A stretch of 64,000 nt of DNA from an uncultured Solirubrobacterales bacterium (lineage in GTDB: Bacteria; Actinomycetota; Thermoleophilia; Solirubrobacterales; JACPNS01), in NCBI GenBank assembly GCA_937128795.1, contig CAKZMQ010000021.1, positions 94,577 through 158,576 of the forward strand. The letters are read 5' to 3'. A program made the position numbers and the translations under genes. This document shows, in pieces, positions 34,807 through 44,072 of the stretch. Each line of letters begins with the position of its first letter. Positions within the stretch are counted from its first letter, which is position 1. The notes under the pieces are model-generated. The model ran no database searches, was not told where the DNA came from, and was given only the letters and a program-made list of their open reading frames with translations.

Positions 34807-35618
34807 GCGCCTTCCTCGGGTGATTCACTCTCGGCCTCGGCCGCTTGCTGCTCGGCTTTCACCTTTTCGTCGGCCTCAACTGCTCGCAGGGCGGCAGTCT
34901 CGGCGAGTTCGCGCCTCGCGAATCCGAGCGTCAAAACCTCTTCGTCTGTGCCGGTGACAGGGACGGACTCTTCGTCTTCGGTCGTCGGCACCGATCGCAC
35001 CGCCGAGAAGAATGCGCGTAGCTTGTCCGCGTCCTTGATGCCTGGAGCACTCTCGACGCCGCTCGCGACATCAACCGCAAACGGTCGCACGGCAGCAATC
35101 GCCTCCGTGACGTTCTCCGGCGTCAATCCTCCCGACAAAATCAGCGGCACGTTTCCGCGCCTGGGATGGGATTCGAGAAAACTCCAGTCGAACGTCTGAC
35201 CGGTGCCGCCGGGAACCCCGGCCCTGTAGGAGTCGAGCAAGTGGTAGTCGACGTCAAAAAACTTGCCCATTTCGGCCAGTACGGAGCGATTCTGCACGCG
35301 GAAGGACTTCGTAACTCGTGCGCCGGTGCGCTGAGCGACGGTGGTGCAGAACTTCAGGCCTTCGTCACCATGAAACTGCACCATCGTCAGCCCGATTTCG
35401 TTGGTCAGATTCACAACTTCGTCGAGCGGCTGATCGACGAAAACGCCGGCGATCTCCGTGCTGCGGCGATGTTCATCGGCAATCGCGGCCGCGCGCGAGG
35501 GCTCGCAATGGCGCGGGCTGGCCGGCCACATGATCATTCCCAGCGCCCACGCGCCTTCTTGGACGGCCATTTTCGCGTCCTCTGGACGCGTCAGACCGCA
35601 GATCTTTACCTTCGTCAT
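34803..35618 (-). CDS. trpF: Phosphoribosylanthranilate isomerase with C-terminal extension
   Basis: TrpF isomerises phosphoribosylanthranilate to CdRP. From ATG 35618 the protein has 271 residues, while the fold needs about 205. The catalytic Cys is in [20 protein letters not shown] lies near 93, and the catalytic Asp is in [17 protein letters not shown] near 180. About 64 extra residues follow ([14 protein letters not shown] to SPEEGA), acidic and low in complexity with one possible helix. It is first in trpF-trpB-trpA and separated from the other trp genes by htrA. Confidence 0.93.
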   Translation of the reverse strand: MTKVKICGLTRPEDAKMAVQEGAWALGMIMWPASPRHCEPSRAAAIADEHRRSTEIAGVFVDQPLDEVVNLTNEIGLTMVQFHGDEGLKFCTTVAQRTGARVTKSFRVQNRSVLAEMGKFFDVDYHLLDSYRAGVPGGTGQTFDWSFLESHPRRGNVPLILSGGLTPENVTEAIAAVRPFAVDVASGVESAPGIKDADKLRAFFSAVRSVPTTEDEESVPVTGTDEEVLTLGFARRELAETAALRAVEADEKVKAEQQAAEAESESPEEGA

Positions 35619-35705
35619 ATCGCCGCTAAGTGTGGCACGGCGGGTCGGGCAACGTCGCCGCATGCAGCCCGCAGGGCGATGTGCGAGGCGGAGAAGGAGC
35701 CAAAG

Positions 35706-35735
35706 AAAAAGCCCCGCCGATCGACGGGGCTTTTT
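35706..35735. terminator. Strong bidirectional terminator after htrA
   Basis: AAAAGCCCCG and CGGGGCTTTT form a 10-bp stem with an 8-nt loop, A run on one side and six T on the other. It lies about 50 bp beyond the htrA stop. Confidence 0.9.
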
Positions 35736-35783
35736 TCAGATTCGGTTGAGGCACATACAGGCCAGCCCGCGCGGCATTGTTGC

Positions 35784-37085
35784 CTACGGAAGGTCCGGGA
35801 GCTGTGGCTGCTGCGGCTCCTGCTGCTGCTCAGACGGCGCGCTGCAGTTGTTGCTCGTCGATTCCGGGCGCTTGCCCAGTTTGGCGTCGGTCGTCTTTTC
35901 CTTGCCGTCGCGTATGTACGTGATCTTTATTTCGTCGCCGGGCTGCTTGGCGAGTACGGCGGTCTGGATGTCGTCGCTGCTCTTGACCTCGGTCTCGTCG
36001 ATCCGCACGATCAGGTCGGCGTCGATCGGGAACTCCTGTCCGTCGATTCTGACGGTGTCGTTTCCGCCGCCACGCAACCCCGCCTTGTCGGCCGGGCCGC
36101 CGTCGACGACGCAGGCGACGACCGCGCCTTGCTTGCGACCGTCGAAGTTGAGTTTTTCGGCCGCCGCCGGGCTGAGCGTGCCGGTCGAGACGCCGAGGTA
36201 GGAGTATTCAACTTTGCCGTTCTTCTCTAGCTGCGGCACGATCTTCTTGACGGTGTCGATCGGTACGGCGAAGCCGATGCCGACGTTGCCCTCGTTTCCG
36301 CCGGATGTGGCGATCTGACTGTTGACACCGATCACCCGACCGCTTCCGTCGAGCAACGGTCCGCCGGAGTTGCCGGGGTTGATCGCTGCGTCCGTCTGGA
36401 TCACGTTGTTGATCGAGAAGTTGTTCGGCGCCGTGATCGTGCGCTGCAGAGCCGAGACGATTCCGGTCGTGACGGTCTGGCTGAGGCCGAACGGATTGCC
36501 GATCGCGACCACCGGGTCACCAACCGCGACCTTGCTCGAATCACCGAGTTCGATCGGCGTCAGATCATGGTCGTCGGGATCAAGCTTAAGAACCGCGATG
36601 TCATTCGAATCGTCGCTGCCGATGACTTTTGCCTTCGCCGACTTCTCATCGCTGAATGTCACGGTCACGTCGCCTCGTGCGCCGTCGACCACATGCGCAT
36701 TGGTGACCACATATCCCTCGTCGCTGATCACGAAACCTGTGCCCGACGCGGTGCCCTCCTGGCGATTTCCGAACAGGTCGCTGCCACTGCTCGCGACGCT
36801 CGCGCGAATCGCAACGACACCAGGTGAAGTCTTCTTGTAGATCGCTCCGACCGTCTTCAGTTCGCCGGCGGTGGCGGTCTTCGTCGCGACGCCACCGGAG
36901 TTGACCACGGTCGTCTCCTTGCCGCCAATCACGCCGGTCACGATCAGCACCGCCACGACCGCAGCTACGACGGCTCCGCCGATCACGGCAGAAATCATCG
37001 ACATGCCGACGCTCGCGGACTTGTTGGGCTGGAAATTCTGAGGTGGTTGGTTGTAGTCGTTCATCGAATCCATTTGTGAGTTCAT
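35784..37085 (-). CDS. Membrane-anchored HtrA/DegP serine protease with PDZ domain
   Basis: This is an envelope quality-control protease. The 433-residue protein has a polar start, one membrane helix at about 29-53, then a trypsin-like domain with triad H131 (VVTNAHVVDG), D162 (SNDIAVLKLD) and S240 (NPGNSGGPLL). A PDZ domain follows at about 295-395 with GGPADKAGLRGG, and the tail is Gln/Pro-rich. Type and order match actinobacterial HtrA. It stands between trpC and trpF but has its own terminator, and a GGAAC-ACCG-GTTCC palindrome upstream may belong to its promoter. Confidence 0.93.
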   Translation of the reverse strand: MNSQMDSMNDYNQPPQNFQPNKSASVGMSMISAVIGGAVVAAVVAVLIVTGVIGGKETTVVNSGGVATKTATAGELKTVGAIYKKTSPGVVAIRASVASSGSDLFGNRQEGTASGTGFVISDEGYVVTNAHVVDGARGDVTVTFSDEKSAKAKVIGSDDSNDIAVLKLDPDDHDLTPIELGDSSKVAVGDPVVAIGNPFGLSQTVTTGIVSALQRTITAPNNFSINNVIQTDAAINPGNSGGPLLDGSGRVIGVNSQIATSGGNEGNVGIGFAVPIDTVKKIVPQLEKNGKVEYSYLGVSTGTLSPAAAEKLNFDGRKQGAVVACVVDGGPADKAGLRGGGNDTVRIDGQEFPIDADLIVRIDETEVKSSDDIQTAVLAKQPGDEIKITYIRDGKEKTTDAKLGKRPESTSNNCSAPSEQQQEPQQPQLPDLP

Positions 37086-37133
37086 AGTCAGGGCGTTCTG
37101 TTCCTAAAGTGGTTTAGCAGGGCAATCGGCAAA

Positions 37134-37147
37134 GGAACACCGGTTCC
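37134..37147. promoter_or_regulatory. 14-bp palindrome upstream of htrA
   Basis: GGAAC, ACCG, GTTCC. Spacing equals that of a LexA box, but the first base and central R/Y bases do not fit the consensus, so a LexA role is doubtful. It lies about 50 bp before htrA, in the 175-bp gap to trpC. Confidence 0.3.
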
Positions 37148-37260
37148 GCAGTGATCTACCGCCAAAACCGCCGTACTCAACTGGCGCTTAACGGTAAGTA
37201 AATCCGGTCTACGGAATTTCCACCAATTGGGCTACGTCGCAATCGGGCGACGCGGTTGCC

Positions 37261-38052
37261 TCACTCTTCGTCGATGCGCGTGAAGGCGCGACAGGCTTCT
37301 TCGACGTCGGGAGAGCTCATCAGCGCCTGGCCGATCAGCACGGCATCGACCCCGGCGTCGTCGAGCCGTTCGATCTGCTGGCGATTGGCGATTCCCGATT
37401 CGGCGACGATCGTGATGCCTGTCGGAATGTCGGCCATCAGCTCAAAAGTCGTCTCGACATCGATCTCGAAGGTTGCGAGATCGCGGTTGTTGATGCCGAT
37501 CACGTCGGCCTCAAGATCAAGAGCCATTTCAAGCTCTTCATCGTCGTGAACCTCGACCAGCGCGTCGAGGTCCAGTGCATGCGCCTCCTCGTACAACTCG
37601 CGCAGACGCTTCTTGTTCACGGATGCAACGACGATCAAAATCGCGTCCGCCCCGTGGGCCGCCGATTCATAGAGCTGGTACGGGTCGAGGTGAAAGTTCT
37701 TGGCGAGGATCGGAAGCCCGGTCGCAAGGCGCGCCTCGTCAAGATCCGCGAGCGATCCACCGAAATGCTTCTGTTCGGTGAGCACCGAAAGCGCTGCCGC
37801 GCCGCCGCGATCGTACGCCTGCACGATCTCGGTGACGTCCGAACCCGGGCGAATCTCACCAGCGCTCGGTGATCGCCGCTTGTGCTCGGCGATCACGGAG
37901 AGCCCCGGGCGCACGAGCGCCTCCGAGAATGGTTTGCCCTCGTGACTGGACAGGGCGATCAGCTTCTCCAACTCGGCGACCGGTACCGAGCGCTTGCGCG
38001 CGTCGACCTCGTCGCGAGTTGCAGATATCAAGTTTTCGATCCTGCTGCCCAA
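37261..38052 (-). CDS. trpC: Indole-3-glycerol phosphate synthase
   Basis: TrpC closes the indole ring from CdRP. The 263-residue barrel has VIAEHKRRSPSAGEIRPG near 53 (substrate Lys and Ser), ILAKNFHLDPYQLYE near 114, NNRDLATF near 186 and AESGIANRQQIERL near 217. The start is TTG 38052, supported by GGGGTGA about 10 nt upstream and by the normal N-terminus; no ATG lies nearby in frame. It is the last gene of hisIE-trpE-trpG-trpD-trpC. Confidence 0.96.
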   Translation of the reverse strand: MGSRIENLISATRDEVDARKRSVPVAELEKLIALSSHEGKPFSEALVRPGLSVIAEHKRRSPSAGEIRPGSDVTEIVQAYDRGGAAALSVLTEQKHFGGSLADLDEARLATGLPILAKNFHLDPYQLYESAAHGADAILIVVASVNKKRLRELYEEAHALDLDALVEVHDDEELEMALDLEADVIGINNRDLATFEIDVETTFELMADIPTGITIVAESGIANRQQIERLDDAGVDAVLIGQALMSSPDVEEACRAFTRIDEE

Positions 38053-38061
38053 GTCAGCAAT

Positions 38062-39108
38062 TCACCCCGCTAGCTCGTTCGAGCGTTTCACGAATCCATC
38101 AAGTTTGTCACGCGCCGCACCGCTGTCAAGCGATTGCTGCGCCAATTGCACACCTTCGGCCAGCGATCCCGCCTTTTCTCCGACGTAGATCGCCGCGGCT
38201 GCGTTGATGATCGTAAGCGTACGGTCCGGCCCAGCGGCGCCGTCAAGAACCGCTCGCGTGGTCGCCGCGTTCTCCTCGGGCGTGCCGGCGCTGAAGCGCC
38301 CGGGCTCGACGGATTCGAGCCCGAGGTCTTCCGGCGTCACTTCGTGCACGTCGATCTGATCGCCGCGGATCTCCGTGACTCGCGTGGTCTGCGTGGCCGA
38401 CAGTTCGTCCAATCGATCCATCCCGTGCACCACCATCGAGTGCTCGGTGCCCAGCTCTGCCAGCGCGCCGGCGATCACGTCCTGAAAGTTCGGGTCCGAG
38501 ACACCGATCAGCTGGTGACCGGCTCCGGCCGGGTTGGTGAGCGGACCGAGAAAGTTAAAGGCCGTACGAACGGCAAGCGCCTTGCGAACCGGCACCACGT
38601 ACCTCATCGCCGCGTGGTAAGTCGGGGCAAACATGAAGCCAAAGCCGATCTCATCGATCAGCTTCGCGACGGCTGTCGGTTGCAGGTCGATCCGCGCACC
38701 GAGCGCCTCAAGCAGGTCCGCGCTGCCACTCTTGCTCGTGTTCGAGCGATTTCCGTGCTTGGCTATCGCGCAGCCGGCGCCGCAGGCAACGAATGCCGCA
38801 GTCGTCGAGACGTTGAAGGTCGGAGTGCCGCCACCGGTCCCGGCGGTGTCGACGAGATCGTCGCGGCCGGTGTTGACGGGTAGCGCGTGTGCGCGCATCG
38901 CGCGCGCCAAGCCGGCCAACTCCGATGCGGTTTCGCCCTTTGTGCGCAGTGCGATCAAAAACCCGGCGGTCTGCGCTTCGCCGACGGCACCGGACATGAC
39001 CTGGTCGAGAACCGCACTCGCCGACTCGGCTGTGAGGTTTTCGCCGGAGGCCACTCGGTCAATCGCCTCGGTAAGGATTGCGTTCGGAATCTGTGGTTCG
39101 TCGCTCAT
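38062..39108 (-). CDS. trpD: Anthranilate phosphoribosyltransferase
   Basis: TrpD joins anthranilate to PRPP. The 348-residue protein has the PRPP site LVDTAGTGGGTPTFNVST near 84-101 and KHGNRSNTSKSGSADLLEALG near 117, both complete, plus VRTAFNFLGPLTNPA near 181 and VVHGMDRLDELS near 231. Length is normal. It lies 11 bp after trpG and 9 bp before trpC. Confidence 0.97.
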   Translation of the reverse strand: MSDEPQIPNAILTEAIDRVASGENLTAESASAVLDQVMSGAVGEAQTAGFLIALRTKGETASELAGLARAMRAHALPVNTGRDDLVDTAGTGGGTPTFNVSTTAAFVACGAGCAIAKHGNRSNTSKSGSADLLEALGARIDLQPTAVAKLIDEIGFGFMFAPTYHAAMRYVVPVRKALAVRTAFNFLGPLTNPAGAGHQLIGVSDPNFQDVIAGALAELGTEHSMVVHGMDRLDELSATQTTRVTEIRGDQIDVHEVTPEDLGLESVEPGRFSAGTPEENAATTRAVLDGAAGPDRTLTIINAAAAIYVGEKAGSLAEGVQLAQQSLDSGAARDKLDGFVKRSNELAG

Positions 39109-39119
39109 CGGAATCCTGG

Positions 39120-39707
39120 TCAGGCGAGGAAGTTTGCCAGCATCGCTTTACCTGCACCGGTCAAAATCGACTCGGGATGAAACTGCACGCTCTCGGCCGG
39201 GATCTCGCGGTGACGTAGGCCCATGATGATTTCGCCGTTCGGCGTGACGGTGCGCGCGGATATTTCGAGTGATTCCGGCAAGCCTTCCGGCGCGACCACG
39301 AGCGAGTGGTAGCGGGCGACCTCGATCGGCGACTCAATGCCTGCAAACAAGGTTTTGCCGTCGTGTTCGACGTTCGCAGTCTTGCCGTGGGTTGGAGTGC
39401 CGCGAACGACGGTCCCACCGAACACCTGTCCGAGCGCCTGGTGACCGAGACAAACGCCGAGCACCGGCGTGCCGGCGGAGGCAAACGTTTCAATTGCCTG
39501 CATCGAGACACCTGCCTCGTTCGGAGTGCACGGGCCCGGCGACACGACGACGCGATCGGGCGTGCGCTCGAGCAGCTGATCGATGGGTTCCGCGTCATTT
39601 CGCACAACCTCGATCCTGGCTCCGAGTTCGCCGAGATACTGGACGAGGTTGTATGTGAATGAGTCGTAGTTGTCGACGATCAACACCTTTTTGGCCGCGG
39701 CAGTCAT
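39120..39707 (-). CDS. trpG: Anthranilate synthase glutamine amidotransferase subunit
   Basis: TrpG releases ammonia from glutamine for TrpE. The 195-residue class I amidotransferase has nucleophile C86 in VLGVCLGHQALGQ and partners H177 and E179 in VQFHPESILT, with the oxyanion segment SPGPCTPNEAG. ATG 39707 overlaps the trpE stop (ATGA) and is preferred to GTG 39713. It may also serve folate synthesis, since no separate pabA is in the window. Confidence 0.97.
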   Translation of the reverse strand: MTAAAKKVLIVDNYDSFTYNLVQYLGELGARIEVVRNDAEPIDQLLERTPDRVVVSPGPCTPNEAGVSMQAIETFASAGTPVLGVCLGHQALGQVFGGTVVRGTPTHGKTANVEHDGKTLFAGIESPIEVARYHSLVVAPEGLPESLEISARTVTPNGEIIMGLRHREIPAESVQFHPESILTGAGKAMLANFLA

Positions 39708-41203
39708 GACCACTCCCCCTCTGCCGCCTGTTCAGTCGCCAACTCGATCGCCTTGAAGACGGCGCGCGATTTGGCGTGCGTCTCGGCAACCTCTGTCTGT
39801 GGATCGGAATCGGCGACGATTCCGCCGCCGGCCTGGATGTGCGCGATGCCGTCCTTGATCACCACGGTGCGGATCACGATGCAGGTGTCGAGGTTGCCGC
39901 CGAAGTCGACGTAGCCTACGGCTCCCGCATAGGCGCCGCGCTTCACCGGTTCCAGCTCGTCGATGATCTCCATCGCGCGGACCTTTGGTGCGCCGCTCAG
40001 CGTGCCCGCAGGCAGGCATGAGCGCAACAGCTCGATTGCCGACTCGCCTTCGCGCAGCGTCCCGCTGATCGAACTGACGATGTGCAGTACATGGCTGAAG
40101 GTTTCTATCCGCATCAAATCGTCGACGACGACGCTGCCGTACTCGCAGACCTGACCCAGGTCATTGCGGCCGAGGTCTACCAACATCACGTGCTCGGCGC
40201 GCTCCTTCTCGTCGGCCAAGAGTTCTTCGCCGAGCGCCGCATCGGCGGCCGGGTCTTCGCCGCGCGGGCGCGTTCCCGCGATCGGCCGGTACTCGGCGTG
40301 GCGACCGGTCACCTTCACCAGCGGTTCGGGTGAGGCTCCTGCGATGTGAAAGTCGTCGAACTCCAAGAAGTACATGTACGGCGACGGATTGATCGCCCGA
40401 ATGCCGCGATAAATGCTGAACGGGTCGACCGGGCATGGTCCGCTCCAGCGTTGACTGGGCACGACTTGATAAGCGTCTCCCGCTCGTACGTACTCCTTGA
40501 TCCGTTCGACGGCGTCCGCGTAGCCCTGATCGCCGATGTTCGACTCAAACTCTGGGCGCTCAAAGTCGGCGGCGGGAGTCTTCGGCACCGGACCCGCCAA
40601 TCGCGAGCGAAGTTCGGAAATCGTCTGCTCGGCATCGGCATACGCGGACTCGATCGCCGCGCCGTCGCTCGCATCGTCGATGAAAACGTTGGCGATCACG
40701 ATCACGCGATGTTTGAAATGGTCAAACGCGACGAGCGCACCGGTGATCGTCAGAGCCATGTCGGGGAGGCCGACCGGATCAGGGTTTGCGTCGCCTAGTT
40801 TCGGTTCGGCGTAGCGCACAAGGTCGTACCCGAACAGCCCGACAGCGCCGCCGGTAAACGGTGGCAGCTCCAATTCCGGCAGTTCGGCTGGAACGAAGCG
40901 TTCGAGATCCTTGGCGAGCGCACGGTATGGATCCTCGAAGTCGACCGACTGTCCGTCGATCGTCATCTGACCGTCCCTCAGCGTCAGGATTGTTCGCGGA
41001 CGCACCCCGATGAACGACCAACGCCCGAAGCGATTGCCCTGCTCGGCCGATTCGAGCAAGAAGGCGGGCCCGTCACCGCGTAGTTTGAGAAAGGCCGATA
41101 CCGGCGTCTCGCAATCCTCGATGAACGAATACGCCAGCGGAATGACGGTTTTGCCCTCGGCTGCCAGCGCGCGGACCTGGTCGAGTGACGGGCGAGGATT
41201 CAC
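39704..41203 (-). CDS. trpE: Anthranilate synthase component I
   Basis: TrpE makes anthranilate from chorismate and ammonia. The 499-residue protein has the tryptophan feedback motif LLES near 49-52 ([20 protein letters not shown]), and catalytic blocks [10 protein letters not shown] near 305, [17 protein letters not shown] near 330, [16 protein letters not shown] near 395 and [14 protein letters not shown] near 463. It starts with GTG 41203, overlapping the hisIE stop in a GTGA junction. Feedback by tryptophan is expected; I see no attenuator upstream. Confidence 0.97.
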   Translation of the reverse strand: MNPRPSLDQVRALAAEGKTVIPLAYSFIEDCETPVSAFLKLRGDGPAFLLESAEQGNRFGRWSFIGVRPRTILTLRDGQMTIDGQSVDFEDPYRALAKDLERFVPAELPELELPPFTGGAVGLFGYDLVRYAEPKLGDANPDPVGLPDMALTITGALVAFDHFKHRVIVIANVFIDDASDGAAIESAYADAEQTISELRSRLAGPVPKTPAADFERPEFESNIGDQGYADAVERIKEYVRAGDAYQVVPSQRWSGPCPVDPFSIYRGIRAINPSPYMYFLEFDDFHIAGASPEPLVKVTGRHAEYRPIAGTRPRGEDPAADAALGEELLADEKERAEHVMLVDLGRNDLGQVCEYGSVVVDDLMRIETFSHVLHIVSSISGTLREGESAIELLRSCLPAGTLSGAPKVRAMEIIDELEPVKRGAYAGAVGYVDFGGNLDTCIVIRTVVIKDGIAHIQAGGGIVADSDPQTEVAETHAKSRAVFKAIELATEQAAEGEWS

Positions 41204-41835
41204 TTTCCGTTTCGCTCGAATCCCGGTTTCGCGCGCTCGTTCAAGACGGCAAACGCGTCTGCGATCGAGAGCCCGCGCTGGGTCATCAGCACGGCCAAGT
41301 GGTAGAGCACGTCGGCGGCCTCGTTGGCAACGCGTTCGTCGGTCTCTTCACGAGCCGCTCGCGTGACCTCTTCGGCCTCCTCAAGAACCTTCTCTGCGAT
41401 CAGCGGAGGATTGTTCAAGAGTTCGGTTGTGTACGAGCCCTCGGGCAATGTCTCGCGACGCTCATCAAGCGTCGTCTGAAGGTCGCCCGGCGCCTCGAAG
41501 TTCTGCCGCTCCACGCCTTCGAACGCCCGGTGGAAGCAACTCGTCTCGCCGGTGTGGCAGGCGGGGCCATCGGGTACGACGATCGCCAGAATCGCGTCCT
41601 CGTCGCAGTCGAAACGCAACTCGCGGACTCGCAAAAAATTTCCGCTCGTTTCGCCCTTGTGCCACAGCTCTTGTCGCGAACGACTGAAAAACCAAATGTC
41701 GCCGGATTCGCGCGTTTTCGCAAGCGACTCGGCATTCATGTAGGCGAGCGTCAGCACCGCGCCGGTATTGGCGTCCTGGACGACGCAGGGGACAAGCCCG
41801 TCGTCGTCGAAGCGGATTTCGACGTTGTCAGCCAT
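41200..41835 (-). CDS. hisIE: Bifunctional phosphoribosyl-AMP cyclohydrolase / phosphoribosyl-ATP pyrophosphatase
   Basis: HisIE performs histidine steps 2 and 3. The 211-residue protein has a HisI domain with [34 protein letters not shown] and [12 protein letters not shown] (metal-binding Cys and Asp) up to about 105, and a HisE domain with [20 protein letters not shown] and [15 protein letters not shown] after about 120. ATG 41835 is chosen over 41871 from the family N-terminus. A histidine gene heading the trp block is notable; other his genes are not in the window. Confidence 0.95.
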   Translation of the reverse strand: MADNVEIRFDDDGLVPCVVQDANTGAVLTLAYMNAESLAKTRESGDIWFFSRSRQELWHKGETSGNFLRVRELRFDCDEDAILAIVVPDGPACHTGETSCFHRAFEGVERQNFEAPGDLQTTLDERRETLPEGSYTTELLNNPPLIAEKVLEEAEEVTRAAREETDERVANEAADVLYHLAVLMTQRGLSIADAFAVLNERAKPGFERNGK

Positions 41836-41880
41836 TGAGAAGGTGATTCTATGTATCGCCGGGCTTCGCAAGCAGAGCGT

Positions 41881-42609
41881 TCAACGGTCGAGCAGCTCCT
41901 CGGCGGATACCGAGCCGATCACGCGTGCCGGAACGCCGACGACTTTCGCGCGTTCAGCCACCGACTCGATCACGACTGCTCCGGCGCCGACCACTGCCTC
42001 TTCACCGATTTCCACCCCCGGCATCAGCGATACGTTCGCGCCGATCCGACAGCCGCGCCGAAGTGTCGAAAAACCATTGCTCATTGCCGGATCGCGCCCC
42101 GAAGTTTGGTCAGTGATCGGTGCCATGTTTATAGAGATGAAGACATCGTCCTCGACGATCATCTTCGGACCGATTGCAGTGGGCCCTTGCACGCGAACGC
42201 GATTCCCCATACGCGCCGCAACGCTGATTGAGCTTCCGCGGCCGATCACACACTCGTCGCCGATCATCGCGCCTTCGCGGATGAAGCCGTGATCGCCCAC
42301 GATAGTTACGCGGCCGATTTTCGCGCCTCGGAGAATCACGCAACCGTTACAAATCGTGGTTCCTTCGCCAATCGTCGTGGTCTGCGAAGCCTGAGGCACG
42401 GCATTCGAGCTTGGCGCGAGCGTCGGCGGCTGACCGATCACCGTATTGTGCTTGATCACGCACCCTGGACCGATCTCAACGTTGTCATGAAGCACCACGT
42501 TCGCGCCGATCTGAGCAGACTCGTCAATTCTGACGTTGTCTCCTACAAGCAGATTGTGCGCACGCGGATCGGGCTTGAGTGAAGTGAACAACGAGTCGTG
42601 TTCGGTCAT
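41881..42609 (-). CDS. Left-handed beta-helix acyltransferase (WbbJ/DapH-like)
   Basis: The 242-residue protein is built of hexapeptide turns (VRIDESAQIGANVVL, VEIGPGCVIKHNTVI, TTIGEGTTICNGCVI, VTIVGDHGFIREGAM, CVIGRGSSISVAARM) and ends GVPARVIGSVSAEELLDR. The fold binds acyl-CoA and acts as a trimer, commonly on nucleotide sugars. The GQPP segment near 59 resembles UDP-sugar N-acetyltransferases, but the substrate is unknown. ATG 42609 is preferred to 42639. It lies 13 bp after an amidase and 45 bp before hisIE, so all are likely in one transcript. Confidence 0.82.
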   Translation of the reverse strand: MTEHDSLFTSLKPDPRAHNLLVGDNVRIDESAQIGANVVLHDNVEIGPGCVIKHNTVIGQPPTLAPSSNAVPQASQTTTIGEGTTICNGCVILRGAKIGRVTIVGDHGFIREGAMIGDECVIGRGSSISVAARMGNRVRVQGPTAIGPKMIVEDDVFISINMAPITDQTSGRDPAMSNGFSTLRRGCRIGANVSLMPGVEIGEEAVVGAGAVVIESVAERAKVVGVPARVIGSVSAEELLDR

Positions 42610-42622
42610 GTAGGGCTGGATT

Positions 42623-44038
42623 CTATGGGCGTAGGTCAATCCACGGATTTACGTTTTCCAGTTGCGCGGCAAGCGAAAACAGCGTCTCCTCGTCGGCCGG
42701 TCGGCCGATCAGCTGAATTGCCACCGGAAGGCCATCCTCCGCAATCCCGGTCGGTAGCGCCGTCGCCGGAAGCCCGGCAAGATTGATCCCGGCAGTGAAC
42801 GACGTGAAGTCGATCGCCTTCTCGAACGCGGGCATCCCTTCGGATGAATCGATTGAGCCGATCGGCACCGGACGCTGGTTGAGTACAGGTGTGAGGATCG
42901 CGTCGAACTCGCTGGTGACCGCAATGACGCCACGGATGTAGCTCTTGAGCATTCCATCGACAAGCGCGATGTCGACGGCCTTCTGATCGATGCCTTGCTC
43001 GTAAAACTCCCAAGTGAGCCGCTCGACCGTCTCCGGCGAAACTTCTTGCTTGCTGACTCGCGCCGCGAACGACGCGAGCATCGCGATACCGACCGACCAC
43101 TTCTGCATGAACAGCGGCAGCATGTCTTCGTTGGTCCAGGGCACGTCTGCCTCGACAACTTCGTGGCCTAGCGACTCGAGAACTTCCGCGGTCTCAACGA
43201 CGGCATCGACGTGAGTCTGATCGACCGGACGATCGACGGTCGGCCGAATCGTGAAGCCGATTCGCAGCGTGCCCGGCTCACGGCGCGCGGCGTCGAGGAA
43301 CGTGCCATGTCTTGGCGGCGGTGCCCAGTTCGCGTCGCCCACCTCATATCCGGCCAGCACGTCAAGTGTTGCGGCTGCGTCGGCCACGGTTCGCGTGAGA
43401 AAACCTTCGGTTGCCATTTCCGATTCTGCGAGCAGCGGTGCCGACGAAATCCGATTGCGACTCGCCTTGAAACCGACCAAGCCACAGCAGGCCGCTGGGA
43501 TGCGTAGCGAACCGGCACCGTCGGACCCGTGGGCGATCGGCAGCATGCCCGAGGCGACCGCGGCCGCTGCACCACCAGATGAGCCGCCGGGAGTGCGCGA
43601 TGTGTCGTAAGGGTTTCGGGCCGGTCCGTAGCGCAAAGATTCGGTCACCGGCAGGATGCCGAACTCAGGCAGGTTGGTTTTGCCGGTTATCACGAACCCG
43701 GCGTCCTTGATTCGACGAGTCACAGCAGAGTCCATCGGCGCGGTGAAGTCTCCGAACAGATTCGCGCCGCAGGTGAACGGGTACCCCTCAAGCATCGCGC
43801 CGATGTCTTTGATCGCCGTCGGCACTCCGGCAAACGGCCGCTCGTCGCCGGGTTGGATCATTGCGGCGGCCTCAAGCGCACGCTCGGCGTCAGTCATGAT
43901 GAATGCCCCAAGCGTCGGGTTCTTCGCCTCGATCGCGGCCAGCGCGAGTTCGGTCAACTCGATGGCGCTGACCTCGCCGGATCGCACCAGGGCCGCCAGT
44001 TCGAGTGCGGGAGATGTGAGCAGCTGCGAGTCAGACAT
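42623..44038 (-). CDS. Amidase-signature hydrolase (second copy type)
   Basis: From ATG 44038 the product has 471 residues. The Lys of the triad is in VPTAIKDIGAMLEG near 75, the loop is SRTPGGSSGGAAAAVASGML near 145 with the cis-Ser, and the nucleophile is in GSDGAGSLRIPAACCG near 175. The SDGAGS form is typical of amidases of the 6-aminohexanoate-dimer hydrolase group. It differs clearly from the amidase at 23772-25226. No GatBC is adjacent. It lies 34 bp after era. Confidence 0.88.
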   Translation of the reverse strand: MSDSQLLTSPALELAALVRSGEVSAIELTELALAAIEAKNPTLGAFIMTDAERALEAAAMIQPGDERPFAGVPTAIKDIGAMLEGYPFTCGANLFGDFTAPMDSAVTRRIKDAGFVITGKTNLPEFGILPVTESLRYGPARNPYDTSRTPGGSSGGAAAAVASGMLPIAHGSDGAGSLRIPAACCGLVGFKASRNRISSAPLLAESEMATEGFLTRTVADAAATLDVLAGYEVGDANWAPPPRHGTFLDAARREPGTLRIGFTIRPTVDRPVDQTHVDAVVETAEVLESLGHEVVEADVPWTNEDMLPLFMQKWSVGIAMLASFAARVSKQEVSPETVERLTWEFYEQGIDQKAVDIALVDGMLKSYIRGVIAVTSEFDAILTPVLNQRPVPIGSIDSSEGMPAFEKAIDFTSFTAGINLAGLPATALPTGIAEDGLPVAIQLIGRPADEETLFSLAAQLENVNPWIDLRP

Positions 44039-44072
44039 CGGCCGAAGCCTAACCGTGGCGCGCTGGAGCGAT

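Noticed and set aside
37134..37147. Third LexA box upstream of htrA
   Set aside because: GGAAC-ACCG-GTTCC has the right spacing, but the outer base and central purine/pyrimidine positions do not match, so it is kept only as an unassigned palindrome.
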